Shown: piece after piece, positions 42,331 to 50,769 of the stretch | Numbering within the stretch: the stretch's first letter is position 1 | How the letters are laid out: every line of letters begins with the position of its first letter | Assembly: GCF_039954625.1 (NCBI RefSeq) | Contig: NZ_CP157199.1 | Span: 2,232,001-2,296,000 of the forward strand | Source: Pontimicrobium sp. SW4 | GTDB lineage: Bacteria; Bacteroidota; Bacteroidia; Flavobacteriales; Flavobacteriaceae | Direction of reading: 5' to 3' | DNA: 64,000 nucleotides | Made by a program: the position numbers and the translations under genes | Notes under the pieces: generated by a model | Told to the model about the DNA's origin: nothing | The model's database searches: none | The model's input: only the letters and a program-made list of their open reading frames with translations

Positions 42331-43531
42331 AAAAGTAGTATCTCATTTCCTTTATGGACATTTATTTTGTAGCTTAGAACATAGTTCACAAAATGGAAAC
42401 GATGTTATCTATGGTCTTATTCTCAAGAAGAATAAAAATGAAATTGACATTCATTCAAATATTGAAGAAAAAAATGTAGATGCTATTTCCAAAAAGCTAA
42501 AGAATGGGCAACATGTTTCGCTTATTATTAATAATGACCAAGTTCTAACAAAAAGCATAGCTAATAATGATCTTGATGATATAAAGTTAATTTACTCAGC
42601 TTTTCCAAATATTAAAATTGATGATATTTATTATGAAATTTTGAGGCAGCAATCTGTTTCATATATTTCAATTTGTAGAAAGAGTTATGTTGAAGGTTTA
42701 GTCCAAGAATATGCTATTTTAAGCATAAATATTATAAATATTTTTCTTGGAAACTCAATAATTTCTTCGATTTTAAAACATATAGAAAGTGATAAAATAT
42801 TAACCTCTAACGCTATAATTTCTACTAGAAATTCAAAAATAGAAAACGTACAAAAAATTACTGAAGAAAAAACTATTACATACAATGTTAATGGTATAAA
42901 AAGTAGTAGTAGAGAGTTGCTTTCTCTTGCAGGAGCATTACAAACAATTGTTAATCAAAAAATTACCTCTTCCAATTTAAACATACTAAAAGAATTTCAA
43001 ATTAATCGATTTAAAGAAATCCGCTTTTTTAAATTGTTTTCTAGTAGTGCCATCGCTTTTTTCCTTGTAGTACTTCTAATTAACTTTCTATTTTACAATA
43101 ACTATTATACTAAAGTGAATAGTTTAAGTTTAATTAGTAATAGTAATCAAACTTTACAACAAAAAATTATAACTCTAACAAATGAGGTAGATGAAATACA
43201 AAAAATAACTGAAGATTTACTTGCCATTAGCAATTCTAAAAGTTCATACTTCATAAATGATATTATTAAAAGCATACCAGAAACTATATTATTTTCAAAT
43301 CTTGACTATCACCCACTTTCTAAAAAAATTCAAAAAAATAAACTAATAGAAGTTGATTCTGAATCTATTTTTTTAACTGGAGAATCTATTCACAGTGATA
43401 ATTTTACAAAATGGATTAATGACTTAGAAAGAAAAAAATGGATAAACACAATAACCGTCAGCGATTATAATGATATAACAAATTCTAAGGCAAACTTTAA
43501 AGTTATTATTAAAATGAAAAATGAATTATAA
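42317..43531 (+). CDS. PilM/PilN- or GspL-like assembly protein
   Basis: 404 residues. A cytoplasmic part (about 1-235), compatible with the actin-like fold of GspL/PilM though divergent, is followed by a single hydrophobic helix (FFKLFSSSAIAFFLVVLLINFLFY) and a periplasmic coiled-coil plus ferredoxin-like domain as in PilN. No in-frame ATG exists near the start; the TTG at 42317 (inside the secretin's end, 14-base overlap) is the only reasonable initiation. Order secretin - L - M follows T2SS logic with gene order reversed relative to the pil operon. Confidence 0.72.
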   Translation: MLPIKKVVSHFLYGHLFCSLEHSSQNGNDVIYGLILKKNKNEIDIHSNIEEKNVDAISKKLKNGQHVSLIINNDQVLTKSIANNDLDDIKLIYSAFPNIKIDDIYYEILRQQSVSYISICRKSYVEGLVQEYAILSINIINIFLGNSIISSILKHIESDKILTSNAIISTRNSKIENVQKITEEKTITYNVNGIKSSSRELLSLAGALQTIVNQKITSSNLNILKEFQINRFKEIRFFKLFSSSAIAFFLVVLLINFLFYNNYYTKVNSLSLISNSNQTLQQKIITLTNEVDEIQKITEDLLAISNSKSSYFINDIIKSIPETILFSNLDYHPLSKKIQKNKLIEVDSESIFLTGESIHSDNFTKWINDLERKKWINTITVSDYNDITNSKANFKVIIKMKNEL

Positions 43532-44033
43532 AACTAAAAATAGAATATTAGTTTTTGGAGTTTTAATTGCATTGATTTTATGCTACAAATTGGCGATTTC
43601 TAACACCCTAACATTGAAAAAAGAACTCGAGTCTTTAAAAATACAAAATGAATTAACAAAGACTGCTCCAAAACAACTATCTCTTTTATCACAAAAAAAA
43701 CGACACTATGATTCTATATTAAATAAGCACAAACTAAATGGGAAGTCAATACAAAACAATCTACTCCAAACTATTAATTCCTACTCAAAAAGCCATAAAC
43801 TAAAGATTATAGAGTTTTTAGAACCTCACATATATAACAATAATAATCATACAGAAAAAACTTATCAATTTCAATTAGAAGGAAATTATAATGACATAAT
43901 TAACCTCATTCATAAAATTGAACAAAACACAAAATATGGTGAAATCATCAATCTCCATTTTGAAAAGAAAAAAAACTATAAAACTGGAAAATATTCATTA
44001 CAGGCTTCAATTCTTTTGAAAAGTCTTATTTAA
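43521..44033 (+). CDS. PilO/GspM-like protein
   Basis: 170 residues. One N-terminal membrane helix (RILVFGVLIALILCYKLAI), then a coiled-coil (LKKELESLKIQNELTK) and a small alpha/beta domain ending in YQFQLEGNYNDIINLIHKIEQ...SLQASILLKSLI, which matches the PilO/GspM fold plan. Overlaps the previous gene by 11 bases. It closes unit A; I saw no clear terminator after it. Confidence 0.78.
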   Translation: MNYKTKNRILVFGVLIALILCYKLAISNTLTLKKELESLKIQNELTKTAPKQLSLLSQKKRHYDSILNKHKLNGKSIQNNLLQTINSYSKSHKLKIIEFLEPHIYNNNNHTEKTYQFQLEGNYNDIINLIHKIEQNTKYGEIINLHFEKKKNYKTGKYSLQASILLKSLI

Positions 44034-44154
44034 CAAGACAATTACATACAATCACTATTTTTATCATTTTACAAAAAGTCATAAAAAATACTTAAATCTA
44101 GTTGTTTTATTTATTTTATAAAATTCTTATAAAAGTATAACTACAGGCAGTATC

Positions 44155-44172
44155 TTGGTATGTAGATACCAA
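44155..44172. promoter_or_regulatory. palindrome in front of the HMA gene
   Basis: TTGGTAT-GTAG-ATACCAA, perfect 7-bp arms, 14 nt upstream of the start codon. Possible operator for a metal-responsive regulator, or a hairpin in the leader. Confidence 0.4.
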
Positions 44173-44186
44173 AAGCTATATACATT

Positions 44187-44456
44187 ATGAAAACTACCTT
44201 AGAAATACAAAACTTGAAATGCGGTGGTTGTGCAAATACTATTACCACGAGACTGAGTGCGATTGATCATATTAACAATGTTGTAGTTAATAATGATGAT
44301 AACACTGTTAGCTTTGATTATGAAGAAGCTACTCATTTAACCGAAGCCAAAGTACTCCTATCTAAACTTGGATATCCAATTGTTGGCGAAAATAATCCGC
44401 TAACTAAAAAAGCAAAATCTTTTGTAAGTTGCGCAGTTGGTAGAATGAATAATTAA
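44187..44456 (+). CDS. heavy-metal-associated (HMA) domain protein
   Basis: 89 residues, ferredoxin-like metallochaperone fold. Metal-binding loop LKCGGCANTI has the two cysteines of the CxxC motif (GGC), followed by SAIDHINNVVVNNDDNTVSFDYE and a second helix. A C-terminal tail contains another cysteine (FVSCAVG). Family members carry copper or related soft metals to P-type ATPases; no ATPase is adjacent. Converges with clpS (4-base overlap). Confidence 0.92.
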   Translation: MKTTLEIQNLKCGGCANTITTRLSAIDHINNVVVNNDDNTVSFDYEEATHLTEAKVLLSKLGYPIVGENNPLTKKAKSFVSCAVGRMNN

Positions 44457-44728
44457 ACTATTTCAGCACTTAAACCTGCTTTTAGCAACATAGTACAACG
44501 CGGTTCTAAATAGTCATACTCGCCTGTTTTTACTGTACATTTACCTTTATAATGTACTATAAGTGCACATTGTTCAGCTTGTTCTGCTGAGTGATCACAA
44601 ACATCTACAAGTGTATCTATTACATGATCAAAAGTATTAACATCGTCATTAAATAAAACAATCTCGTTTTGTTTAACAATTTCCTCCTTTATAGAAACTT
44701 TTTCTAATAATTTTTCCTTTGTACTCAT
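44453..44728 (-). CDS. clpS: ATP-dependent Clp protease adaptor
   Basis: 91 residues. Binds N-degron substrates and presents them to ClpAP. Motif IVLFNDDVNTFDHVIDTLVDVC is the ClpS signature (VLxNDxxTT in enterics, here DDVNTFD), followed by EQCALIVHYKGKCTVKTG and a C-terminal LEPRCTMLLKAGLSAEI. Ends the minus-strand operon led by tpiA and prmA. Confidence 0.95.
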   Translation of the reverse strand: MSTKEKLLEKVSIKEEIVKQNEIVLFNDDVNTFDHVIDTLVDVCDHSAEQAEQCALIVHYKGKCTVKTGEYDYLEPRCTMLLKAGLSAEIV

Positions 44729-44742
44729 GGGGTAATTTTTTA

Positions 44743-45579
44743 CTAATTTATAAATTTTAGTGAAACCCAGTTATTTCTTTCTAACTTTTCTTTAAGTTTC
44801 AATCCATATTTAGAGGATTCCTTATTAATTATTGGGATATCATCTTTGTAAAATCCGCTTAAAAATAACAGTCCTTCTTTTTTAAGACAAGTAACATATT
44901 TTGACATATCTGCTAATAAAATATTTCTGTTAATGTTTGCTATAATAACATCATACTCTTTTTCTTTTAAAAGACTTGCATCACCTTCATATACCGAAAT
45001 ATGTTTGCAATTATTTCGCTCGATATTCTCTAAACTATTTAAATAACACCAATTATCAATATCTATTGCATCTATTCTTGTAGCACCTTTTATTTCGGCC
45101 AAAATTGCTAAAACCCCTGTACCACAACCCATATCTAACACCGATTTGTTTGTGAAATCATTATTTAAAATATGTTGAATCATCATATGTGTAGTTTCAT
45201 GATGTCCTGTGCCAAAACTCATTTTTGGCTCGATTATAATGTCGTGTTTCGTCTTAGACACATTATGAAAAGGTGCTCTCACTGTACAAACATCATCAAC
45301 AACTATTGGTTGAAAATTCTTTTCCCACTCTTCATTCCAATTGGTTTGTTCTATCTGATCAAATGTGTAACTGATTTTAAATTCGTCGGACTTTAGAATT
45401 TGGACATCATCCAAAATATCACTACTCCATTCTTCTTTTTGAATATAGGCTGTGACGCCATTTTCTGTTTCTACGAAACTTTCAAATCCTGCATATCCAA
45501 GTTCTGCAATAAGAATTTCTACCGCTGGAACTAAAGGCTCTACAATAAAATAATAACCAATATAAATTGTGTTTGACAT
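44743..45579 (-). CDS. prmA: ribosomal protein L11 methyltransferase
   Basis: 278 residues, SAM-dependent trimethylation of L11. An N-terminal substrate-recruiting domain precedes the Rossmann domain with motif I SVLDMGCGTGVLAILAEIKGA. The segment MSFGTGHHETTHMM is the PrmA signature and VIIANINRNILLADM carries the NxxxN-type motif IV. 14 bases upstream of clpS, 4 bases after tpiA. Confidence 0.95.
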   Translation of the reverse strand: MSNTIYIGYYFIVEPLVPAVEILIAELGYAGFESFVETENGVTAYIQKEEWSSDILDDVQILKSDEFKISYTFDQIEQTNWNEEWEKNFQPIVVDDVCTVRAPFHNVSKTKHDIIIEPKMSFGTGHHETTHMMIQHILNNDFTNKSVLDMGCGTGVLAILAEIKGATRIDAIDIDNWCYLNSLENIERNNCKHISVYEGDASLLKEKEYDVIIANINRNILLADMSKYVTCLKKEGLLFLSGFYKDDIPIINKESSKYGLKLKEKLERNNWVSLKFIN

Positions 45580-45583
45580 ATTT

Positions 45584-46333
45584 CTAAAAAGCGTTTACAA
45601 TGTTGTAGAAATCTTCGGCATTAAGTGATGCACCACCTATTAAACCTCCATCAACATCTTGCTTAGAAAAAATCTCTTTGGCATTGTTAGGCTTTACACT
45701 TCCTCCGTAAAGAATAGGAACATCATTCGCAATTGAATCACCGTATTTATTTGATACTGTTTTTCTAATAAAAGCATGCATATCTTGTGCTTGCTCTGGG
45801 CTAGCAGTTTCACCTGTGCCAATAGCCCAAACAGGCTCGTACGCTAAAACTATATTGCTCCAAGTATCATTTGATAAATGAAACAAAGCATTTTTAATTT
45901 GGTTTTCAACAACAGCTTCGTGATTACCAGATTTTCTATCGGTTAATTCTTCTCCAAAACAAAAAATTACATTCATATTATTACTTAAAGCAGCATCTAC
46001 CTTTTTAGCTAAATCCTCGTCTGTTTCGTTAAAATATGCACGACGTTCACTATGACCTAAAATGACTGTTTTTACACCAACACTTTTAAGCATACTTGCA
46101 CTTACTTCGCCTGTAAAAGCACCGCTTTCGGCAAAATGCATGTTTTGAGCAACCACCTCAATATCATGGATTCTTAAAGCTTCAAAAGCATGATATAGAT
46201 TCACAAAAGATGGTGCAATCATGACCTCAGCTGTAGATGTTTTATTTTGTTTTTTTAAGTTAGTAATGAGCAATTCCGTTTCTGATAAGTCATTATTCAT
46301 TTTCCAGTTTCCTGCTACAATTTGCTTTCTCAT
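45584..46333 (-). CDS. tpiA: triosephosphate isomerase
   Basis: 249 residues, interconverts DHAP and glyceraldehyde-3-phosphate. Catalytic residues are visible in GNWKMN (Lys13), LGHSERR (His) and AYEPVWAIGTGETASPEQ (Glu and loop 6); phosphate site LYGGSVKPNN and GLIGGASL. Canonical length. Part of the operon DUF1599 - DoxX - permease - tpiA - prmA - clpS. Confidence 0.98.
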   Translation of the reverse strand: MRKQIVAGNWKMNNDLSETELLITNLKKQNKTSTAEVMIAPSFVNLYHAFEALRIHDIEVVAQNMHFAESGAFTGEVSASMLKSVGVKTVILGHSERRAYFNETDEDLAKKVDAALSNNMNVIFCFGEELTDRKSGNHEAVVENQIKNALFHLSNDTWSNIVLAYEPVWAIGTGETASPEQAQDMHAFIRKTVSNKYGDSIANDVPILYGGSVKPNNAKEIFSKQDVDGGLIGGASLNAEDFYNIVNAF

Positions 46334-46348
46334 TTTCTTATGTTTCTA

Positions 46349-47425
46349 TTACTGTAATTTAACTTTTGGATCTAACCAGGTGTATATAATATCTACAAAA
46401 ATATTTATGATAATAAACATGAGAGCAATGATTAACACCGATCCCATTATTACTGGTAAATCTAAAGTATTTAAAGAGTTTACTATTTCTTTTCCTAAAC
46501 CATTCCAACCAAAAATATACTCCACAAATACTGCACCTGCTAGCATTGATGCAAACCATCCTGAAATAGCGGTCACAACAGGATTTAATGCATTTTTTAT
46601 TGCATGGTTTTTAATAACTTGTAATTCGCTCAATCCTTTTGATCTTGCTGTACGAATATAATCTTGATTTAATACTTCAAGCAAAGAGTTTCTCATTAAT
46701 TGAATAACCACTGCCAAGGGACGAATCCCCAAAACAATGGCTGGAAGAATTAAATTTTTCCATTGTATGGTATTTTTTTCTCCAAAATCATCTAGTTCAT
46801 ATAAACTTCCTGTCATTTCTAAATTGGTATATTCATGTAATAAGAAACCAAAAAACCATGCAAATAATATCGCACTAAAAAATGAAGGCACACTCATACC
46901 TAACGTACTTACAATTTGGATCAATTTATCTAACCAAGTATCTTTAAAACGTGCAGATACAACGCCTAAAACTAATCCTAATACCATCGCAATTATAATG
47001 GCCGAAACTGCCAAAACAAATGTGTTTGGTAGTGTTTCACCCAATACTTGACTTACTTTTTTTCCTTGCTTAGTAAAAGATTCTCTTAAATACGGAAATT
47101 TTAAAACTGTGGTAGTATTTCCAATGGTAAATAATTTACTAGCTGAGTATTTGTTGTCTCTTAAATATGTGTAATCGTCTTCAGAATTTGAATGAAATGA
47201 TATTGGCGACAAATCATTTAAATAATATAAATATTGTGTTCCAACTGGCTTATCAAAACCATATTTTGCTTTTACAATGGCTAGTTGCTCACTATCTTCA
47301 TTTTGACCCAACATCATTTGAGCAGGGTCACCAGGAAGCACATTAAACAAAAAGAAAATAACTGTAACAACTCCAAATAATGTAAGTAATGCGTAAAATG
47401 CTTTATTTAGAAAGTAGTTAATCAA
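46349..47425 (-). CDS. ABC transporter permease (DppB/OppB type)
   Basis: 358 residues. Inner-membrane permease of a peptide/nickel-type ABC importer. N-terminus KAFYALLTLFGVVTVIFFLFNVLPGDPAQMMLG is the DppB/OppB signature. The EAA loop lies near LNQDYIRTARSKGLSELQVIKNHAIKNALNP, followed by VEYIFGWNGLGKEIVNSLNTLDLPVIMG. A 60-residue insert after the first helix is longer than in enteric DppB. No binding protein, second permease or ATPase is adjacent, so partners must be elsewhere. This orphan arrangement is usual for Flavobacteriaceae near tpiA. Confidence 0.93.
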   Translation of the reverse strand: MINYFLNKAFYALLTLFGVVTVIFFLFNVLPGDPAQMMLGQNEDSEQLAIVKAKYGFDKPVGTQYLYYLNDLSPISFHSNSEDDYTYLRDNKYSASKLFTIGNTTTVLKFPYLRESFTKQGKKVSQVLGETLPNTFVLAVSAIIIAMVLGLVLGVVSARFKDTWLDKLIQIVSTLGMSVPSFFSAILFAWFFGFLLHEYTNLEMTGSLYELDDFGEKNTIQWKNLILPAIVLGIRPLAVVIQLMRNSLLEVLNQDYIRTARSKGLSELQVIKNHAIKNALNPVVTAISGWFASMLAGAVFVEYIFGWNGLGKEIVNSLNTLDLPVIMGSVLIIALMFIIINIFVDIIYTWLDPKVKLQ

Positions 47426-47428
47426 ATA

Positions 47429-48523
47429 TTAAAGTTTAAGATCATCAATATCGTTCCAATGTACTTTTTGTTTTACAGTTCCCTTGCTTAGTTCTAAAAT
47501 ACCTGGATTAGCGCGAACTACTGTTTTTAAGGCTTTTTCATCACATGAATAAAATTCGAAATCGAAATTATAATCTGCCTTTATGCGCTCTTTAGCTTCA
47601 GCTCCAGAAGCTGTTAATCCTATAACCTTGTAACCTTTATCTGCTGCTTCTTTAGCTTTAGCCATAAACGCTGCTAGCCCATCTTTTTCAGCGCTATCCA
47701 AACTATATGATACTATTATTACTAGCTTCTCTTCTGCTAAAATTTCTTGGGTCATATCGCCTTCGTCAGTTTCAATAGAAAAATCTAAAATTGATGGTTG
47801 ATAACCTTCTTTTATAACTTTAGTTTCTACACCTACGTATTCGCCATCTACTGTTGGATATGAACCGTTGGTCACAAATTCTTTTTCTTCTCCATTTACT
47901 TTAAACGTCCATGTAAATTCTTGAATAGCCTTTGGAGCATCTTCTGGTGTACTCATATTTTCTATGAGGTTATCACCTATTTTGTATGCTCTAAAATCTA
48001 CTGTAGGCAAATGCATTAATACATGATATCCAAACCATAAACACCAAATAAAACTCACTAATGCAATAATGGTTGTTGGCAATTTTGTGAAAATAGGTTT
48101 TATATGTTTCATGCCATAGAACAGTACTAGAATAAAAACCAGTAAAATAACATCTTTAGTAAAACTTTCCCAAGGTGTCAATTTTAAAGCATCTCCAAAA
48201 CAACCACAATCTTTAACCTTATCAAAATATGCCGAATAGAACGTAAGGAACGTGAAGAAAACAATCATTCCTAACAAGCTCCAAACAGTAAATTTAGGTT
48301 TATAGCCAATTAACAAAAACACACCAAGAACGACTTCAAACACTACAACAATTACAGAAATACCTAAAGCATAAGGCTCTAAAAAAGGGATATTTAAAAC
48401 ATCTGTACTGAAATATTCTTGCAATTTATATGAAAACCCTAAAGGGTCATTTAGTTTTATTAATCCTGAAATAATAAATAAAACACCAACTAGTATTCTT
48501 GAAATTGCAACTAAAATTTTCAT
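47429..48523 (-). CDS. DoxX-like (BT_3928-type) membrane protein with thioredoxin-like tail
   Basis: 364 residues. Four to five membrane helices in the first ~170 residues (RILVGVLFIISGLIKLNDPLGFSYKLQEYF is a DoxX-type start), with the conserved cysteine pair KDCGCFGDAL after helix 3, as in MauE/DoxX redox proteins. The C-terminal ~200 residues look soluble and thioredoxin-like (LVIIVSYSLDSAEKDGLAAFMAKAKE...VIGLTASG). Probably linked to quinone or thiol redox; substrate unknown. Three bases before the permease gene. Confidence 0.85.
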   Translation of the reverse strand: MKILVAISRILVGVLFIISGLIKLNDPLGFSYKLQEYFSTDVLNIPFLEPYALGISVIVVVFEVVLGVFLLIGYKPKFTVWSLLGMIVFFTFLTFYSAYFDKVKDCGCFGDALKLTPWESFTKDVILLVFILVLFYGMKHIKPIFTKLPTTIIALVSFIWCLWFGYHVLMHLPTVDFRAYKIGDNLIENMSTPEDAPKAIQEFTWTFKVNGEEKEFVTNGSYPTVDGEYVGVETKVIKEGYQPSILDFSIETDEGDMTQEILAEEKLVIIVSYSLDSAEKDGLAAFMAKAKEAADKGYKVIGLTASGAEAKERIKADYNFDFEFYSCDEKALKTVVRANPGILELSKGTVKQKVHWNDIDDLKL

Positions 48524-48548
48524 AAGTTATTTGGTTTTCGTCTGTAAA

Positions 48549-49091
48549 TTATTCTTGTTCTCTAATATGGATTAAAGCAAAAATGGCATAATTAATCATA
48601 TCTTGATAATTAGCATCAATACCTTCACTTACAATGGTTTTTCCTGAGTTATCTTCTATTTGTTTTACACGCAATAGTTTTTGTAAAATTAAATCGGTTA
48701 ACGAACTCACACGCATATCTCTCCAAGCTTCACCATAATCATGGTTTTTATCTTGCATAAGCTGTTTTGTTATTGCTACTTGCTCATCATATAGCTTAGT
48801 AGCTTCATCTACCGATAAGTCTGGTTGCTCAACCACACCTTTTTCTAATTGTATTAAAGCCATAATACAATAATTAATTATTCCTATAAACTCGCTTACT
48901 TCTCCTTCATCTACTTTTTGTACATCATTTTGTTGCAATCCTCTTATGCGCTGCGCTTTTATAAAAATCTGGTCAGTTAAAGAAGGTAATCTTAGTATTC
49001 TCCAGGCACTTCCATAATCGCTCATTTTGTTCACAAACAGCTCTCTACAAGTAGATATCACCTCGTCATATTGTTTTGAAGTATTTTGCAT
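48549..49091 (-). CDS. DUF1599 protein
   Basis: 180 residues made of two halves that repeat the same pattern: (L)FVNKMSDYGSAWRILRLPSLTDQIFIKAQRIRGLQ...IGIINYCIMALIQLE and MQDKNHDYGEAWRDMRVSSLTDLILQKLLRVKQIE...QDMINYAIFALIHIRE. This duplicated DUF1599 layout is conserved in Bacteroidota; the fold resembles MazG/nucleotide pyrophosphohydrolase-type helices, an inference. First gene of the operon, divergent from folP. Confidence 0.9.
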   Translation of the reverse strand: MQNTSKQYDEVISTCRELFVNKMSDYGSAWRILRLPSLTDQIFIKAQRIRGLQQNDVQKVDEGEVSEFIGIINYCIMALIQLEKGVVEQPDLSVDEATKLYDEQVAITKQLMQDKNHDYGEAWRDMRVSSLTDLILQKLLRVKQIEDNSGKTIVSEGIDANYQDMINYAIFALIHIREQE

Positions 49092-49186
49092 AAAGTCAAT
49101 TGAATTTTGCGTAAATTTCGCTTAAATTTAGAACTATTCAAAGTTTATTTTAAAACAGCAAATTCACAAACCAGAATACTCGACGA

Positions 49187-50008
49187 ATGACCATTAATTG
49201 TAAAGGAACACTTATTGATTTATCTACACCAAAGGTCATGGGAATTTTAAATATAACTCCTGATTCTTTTTACGATGGAGGACGCTACAAAAATGATGCT
49301 TCCATTTTAAATCAAGTTGAAAATATGTTAAGCGAAGGTGCTACGTTTATTGATGTTGGAGCTTATAGTTCACGCCCAGAAGCTAATCATGTAAGTGAAG
49401 CTGAAGAATTGAAACGAATCATTCCAATTGTTGAATTACTTATTAAACAATTTCCAAGTATTAATTTATCTATTGACACCTTTAGAAGTAATATTGCAAA
49501 GGAGTGTATAAATACAGGTGCTGCTATTATAAATGATATTTCTGGTGGAAAGTTAGATAAAAAAATGCTAGAGACCGTCGGTAAACTGGGAGTCCCTTAT
49601 GTGATGATGCATATGAAAGGAACGCCACAAACCATGCAACAATACACAGATTATAATGATTTGATTAAAGAGATTATTTATTACTTTTCTGAAAGAGTAG
49701 CCGAAGCGAGATCTCATAGAATAAACGATATTATTATAGATCCTGGCTTTGGGTTTTCTAAAACACTTGAACACAATTATTCTCTTTTAAATCATCTGGA
49801 ATTACTAAATATGGTAGAATTACCAATGCTTGTTGGTGTGAGTAGAAAATCTATGATTTATAAAATATTAGACACTAATCCAAACGAAGTTTTAAATGGC
49901 ACCACATCGTTAAATACTATTGCTTTGTTAAAAGGCGCAAACATATTACGTGTTCATGATGTTAAAGAAGCCATGGAATGCGTAAAACTTACAAATCAAC
50001 TTAATTAA
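49187..50008 (+). CDS. folP: dihydropteroate synthase
   Basis: 273 residues, condenses p-aminobenzoate with DHPP for folate; target of sulfonamides. Signature VMGILNITPDSFYDGGRY, then GATFIDVGAYSSRPEA, LSIDTFRSNIA, INDISGG, MHMKGTPQTMQ, IDPGFGFSKTLEHN and VGVSRKSMI. TIM barrel, canonical length. Followed after 55 bases by a lipoprotein gene and then cdaA. Confidence 0.97.
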   Translation: MTINCKGTLIDLSTPKVMGILNITPDSFYDGGRYKNDASILNQVENMLSEGATFIDVGAYSSRPEANHVSEAEELKRIIPIVELLIKQFPSINLSIDTFRSNIAKECINTGAAIINDISGGKLDKKMLETVGKLGVPYVMMHMKGTPQTMQQYTDYNDLIKEIIYYFSERVAEARSHRINDIIIDPGFGFSKTLEHNYSLLNHLELLNMVELPMLVGVSRKSMIYKILDTNPNEVLNGTTSLNTIALLKGANILRVHDVKEAMECVKLTNQLN

Positions 50009-50063
50009 TGAAGGCCCATAATGGGCATTTGACAAGCAAAGACCCATACCAAATATTAAATAA

Positions 50064-50735
50064 ATGAAAAAAATAATAACTCTCTTTTTTACATTTTGTT
50101 TATTAAGCTCATGTAATAAGCGTGTAGTACAATTACCAGAAACTACTAATAAAGATATTACTGAAGTTGTAGATGTGTCACCAGTCTATATGTTCTATGA
50201 TGAAGAAAATGATAGTATAGAATTTAACCGTAGAAATATGATTAGTGCTACCAATTGGCTTGTAAATATCGATAAACGCTTAACACTTAAACAAATTTTG
50301 CCTCACTTACAGTACTTACAAGAAAAGCGACAAGGCGATGAAAAGCATAGTTTTCACAACTACTTTACCTGTAATAATATAGAGTTAAAAAACCTGTCTT
50401 TTATTGAGTTTACTGATATTGACTTTCAAATCAATCATACTAATAAACTTGAACCTGAATTTTCTTCAGAAAATTATTTAGGTGAAGTAAAATTTAACTC
50501 TCTAGGGCAAATTGAAATTAAAAGTGAATTTGAAAATCATATAGAAATTGAAGAATATGATTTTAACAGCTTTTTTAAGCTGATAGATACATTAGTGGAG
50601 TCTGGAAAACTTACAATTAAACTGTCATTCAATTCTAAATTATCGTTTCAAGATTATATTAGTATTAAAAGTAAGTTGCTTTCAGTTAAATCAAATGGCT
50701 TAGAAGTTTTAAATCAAGAAATAATCTATAATTAA
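50064..50735 (+). CDS. lipoprotein of unknown function
   Basis: 223 residues. Lipoprotein signal MKKIITLFFTFCLLSSC with lipobox LSSC (Cys17). The mature part contains a short ribosomal- or roadblock-like helix-rich core but no domain I can name (LTLKQILPHLQYLQEKRQGDEKHSFHNYFT). Lies between folP and the diadenylate cyclase gene on the same strand; the position is all that suggests cell-envelope work. Confidence 0.7.
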   Translation: MKKIITLFFTFCLLSSCNKRVVQLPETTNKDITEVVDVSPVYMFYDEENDSIEFNRRNMISATNWLVNIDKRLTLKQILPHLQYLQEKRQGDEKHSFHNYFTCNNIELKNLSFIEFTDIDFQINHTNKLEPEFSSENYLGEVKFNSLGQIEIKSEFENHIEIEEYDFNSFFKLIDTLVESGKLTIKLSFNSKLSFQDYISIKSKLLSVKSNGLEVLNQEIIYN

Positions 50736-50769
50736 CTATATTTATTAAAATTTAAAATACAACCTAGGC

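Noticed and set aside
14461..44033. Prophage or tailocin, suggested by 'tail-fibre-like' proteins
   Set aside because: No capsid, sheath, tube, baseplate, terminase or lysis genes. All three fibre-like proteins carry signal peptides, so they are exported proteins, not phage parts.
46359..47051. Extra frames within the permease gene
   Set aside because: Alternative frames of the same membrane gene without independent support.
50012..50030. GCCCAT/ATGGGC dyad after folP
   Set aside because: Loop too small and no T-run; not convincing as a terminator.
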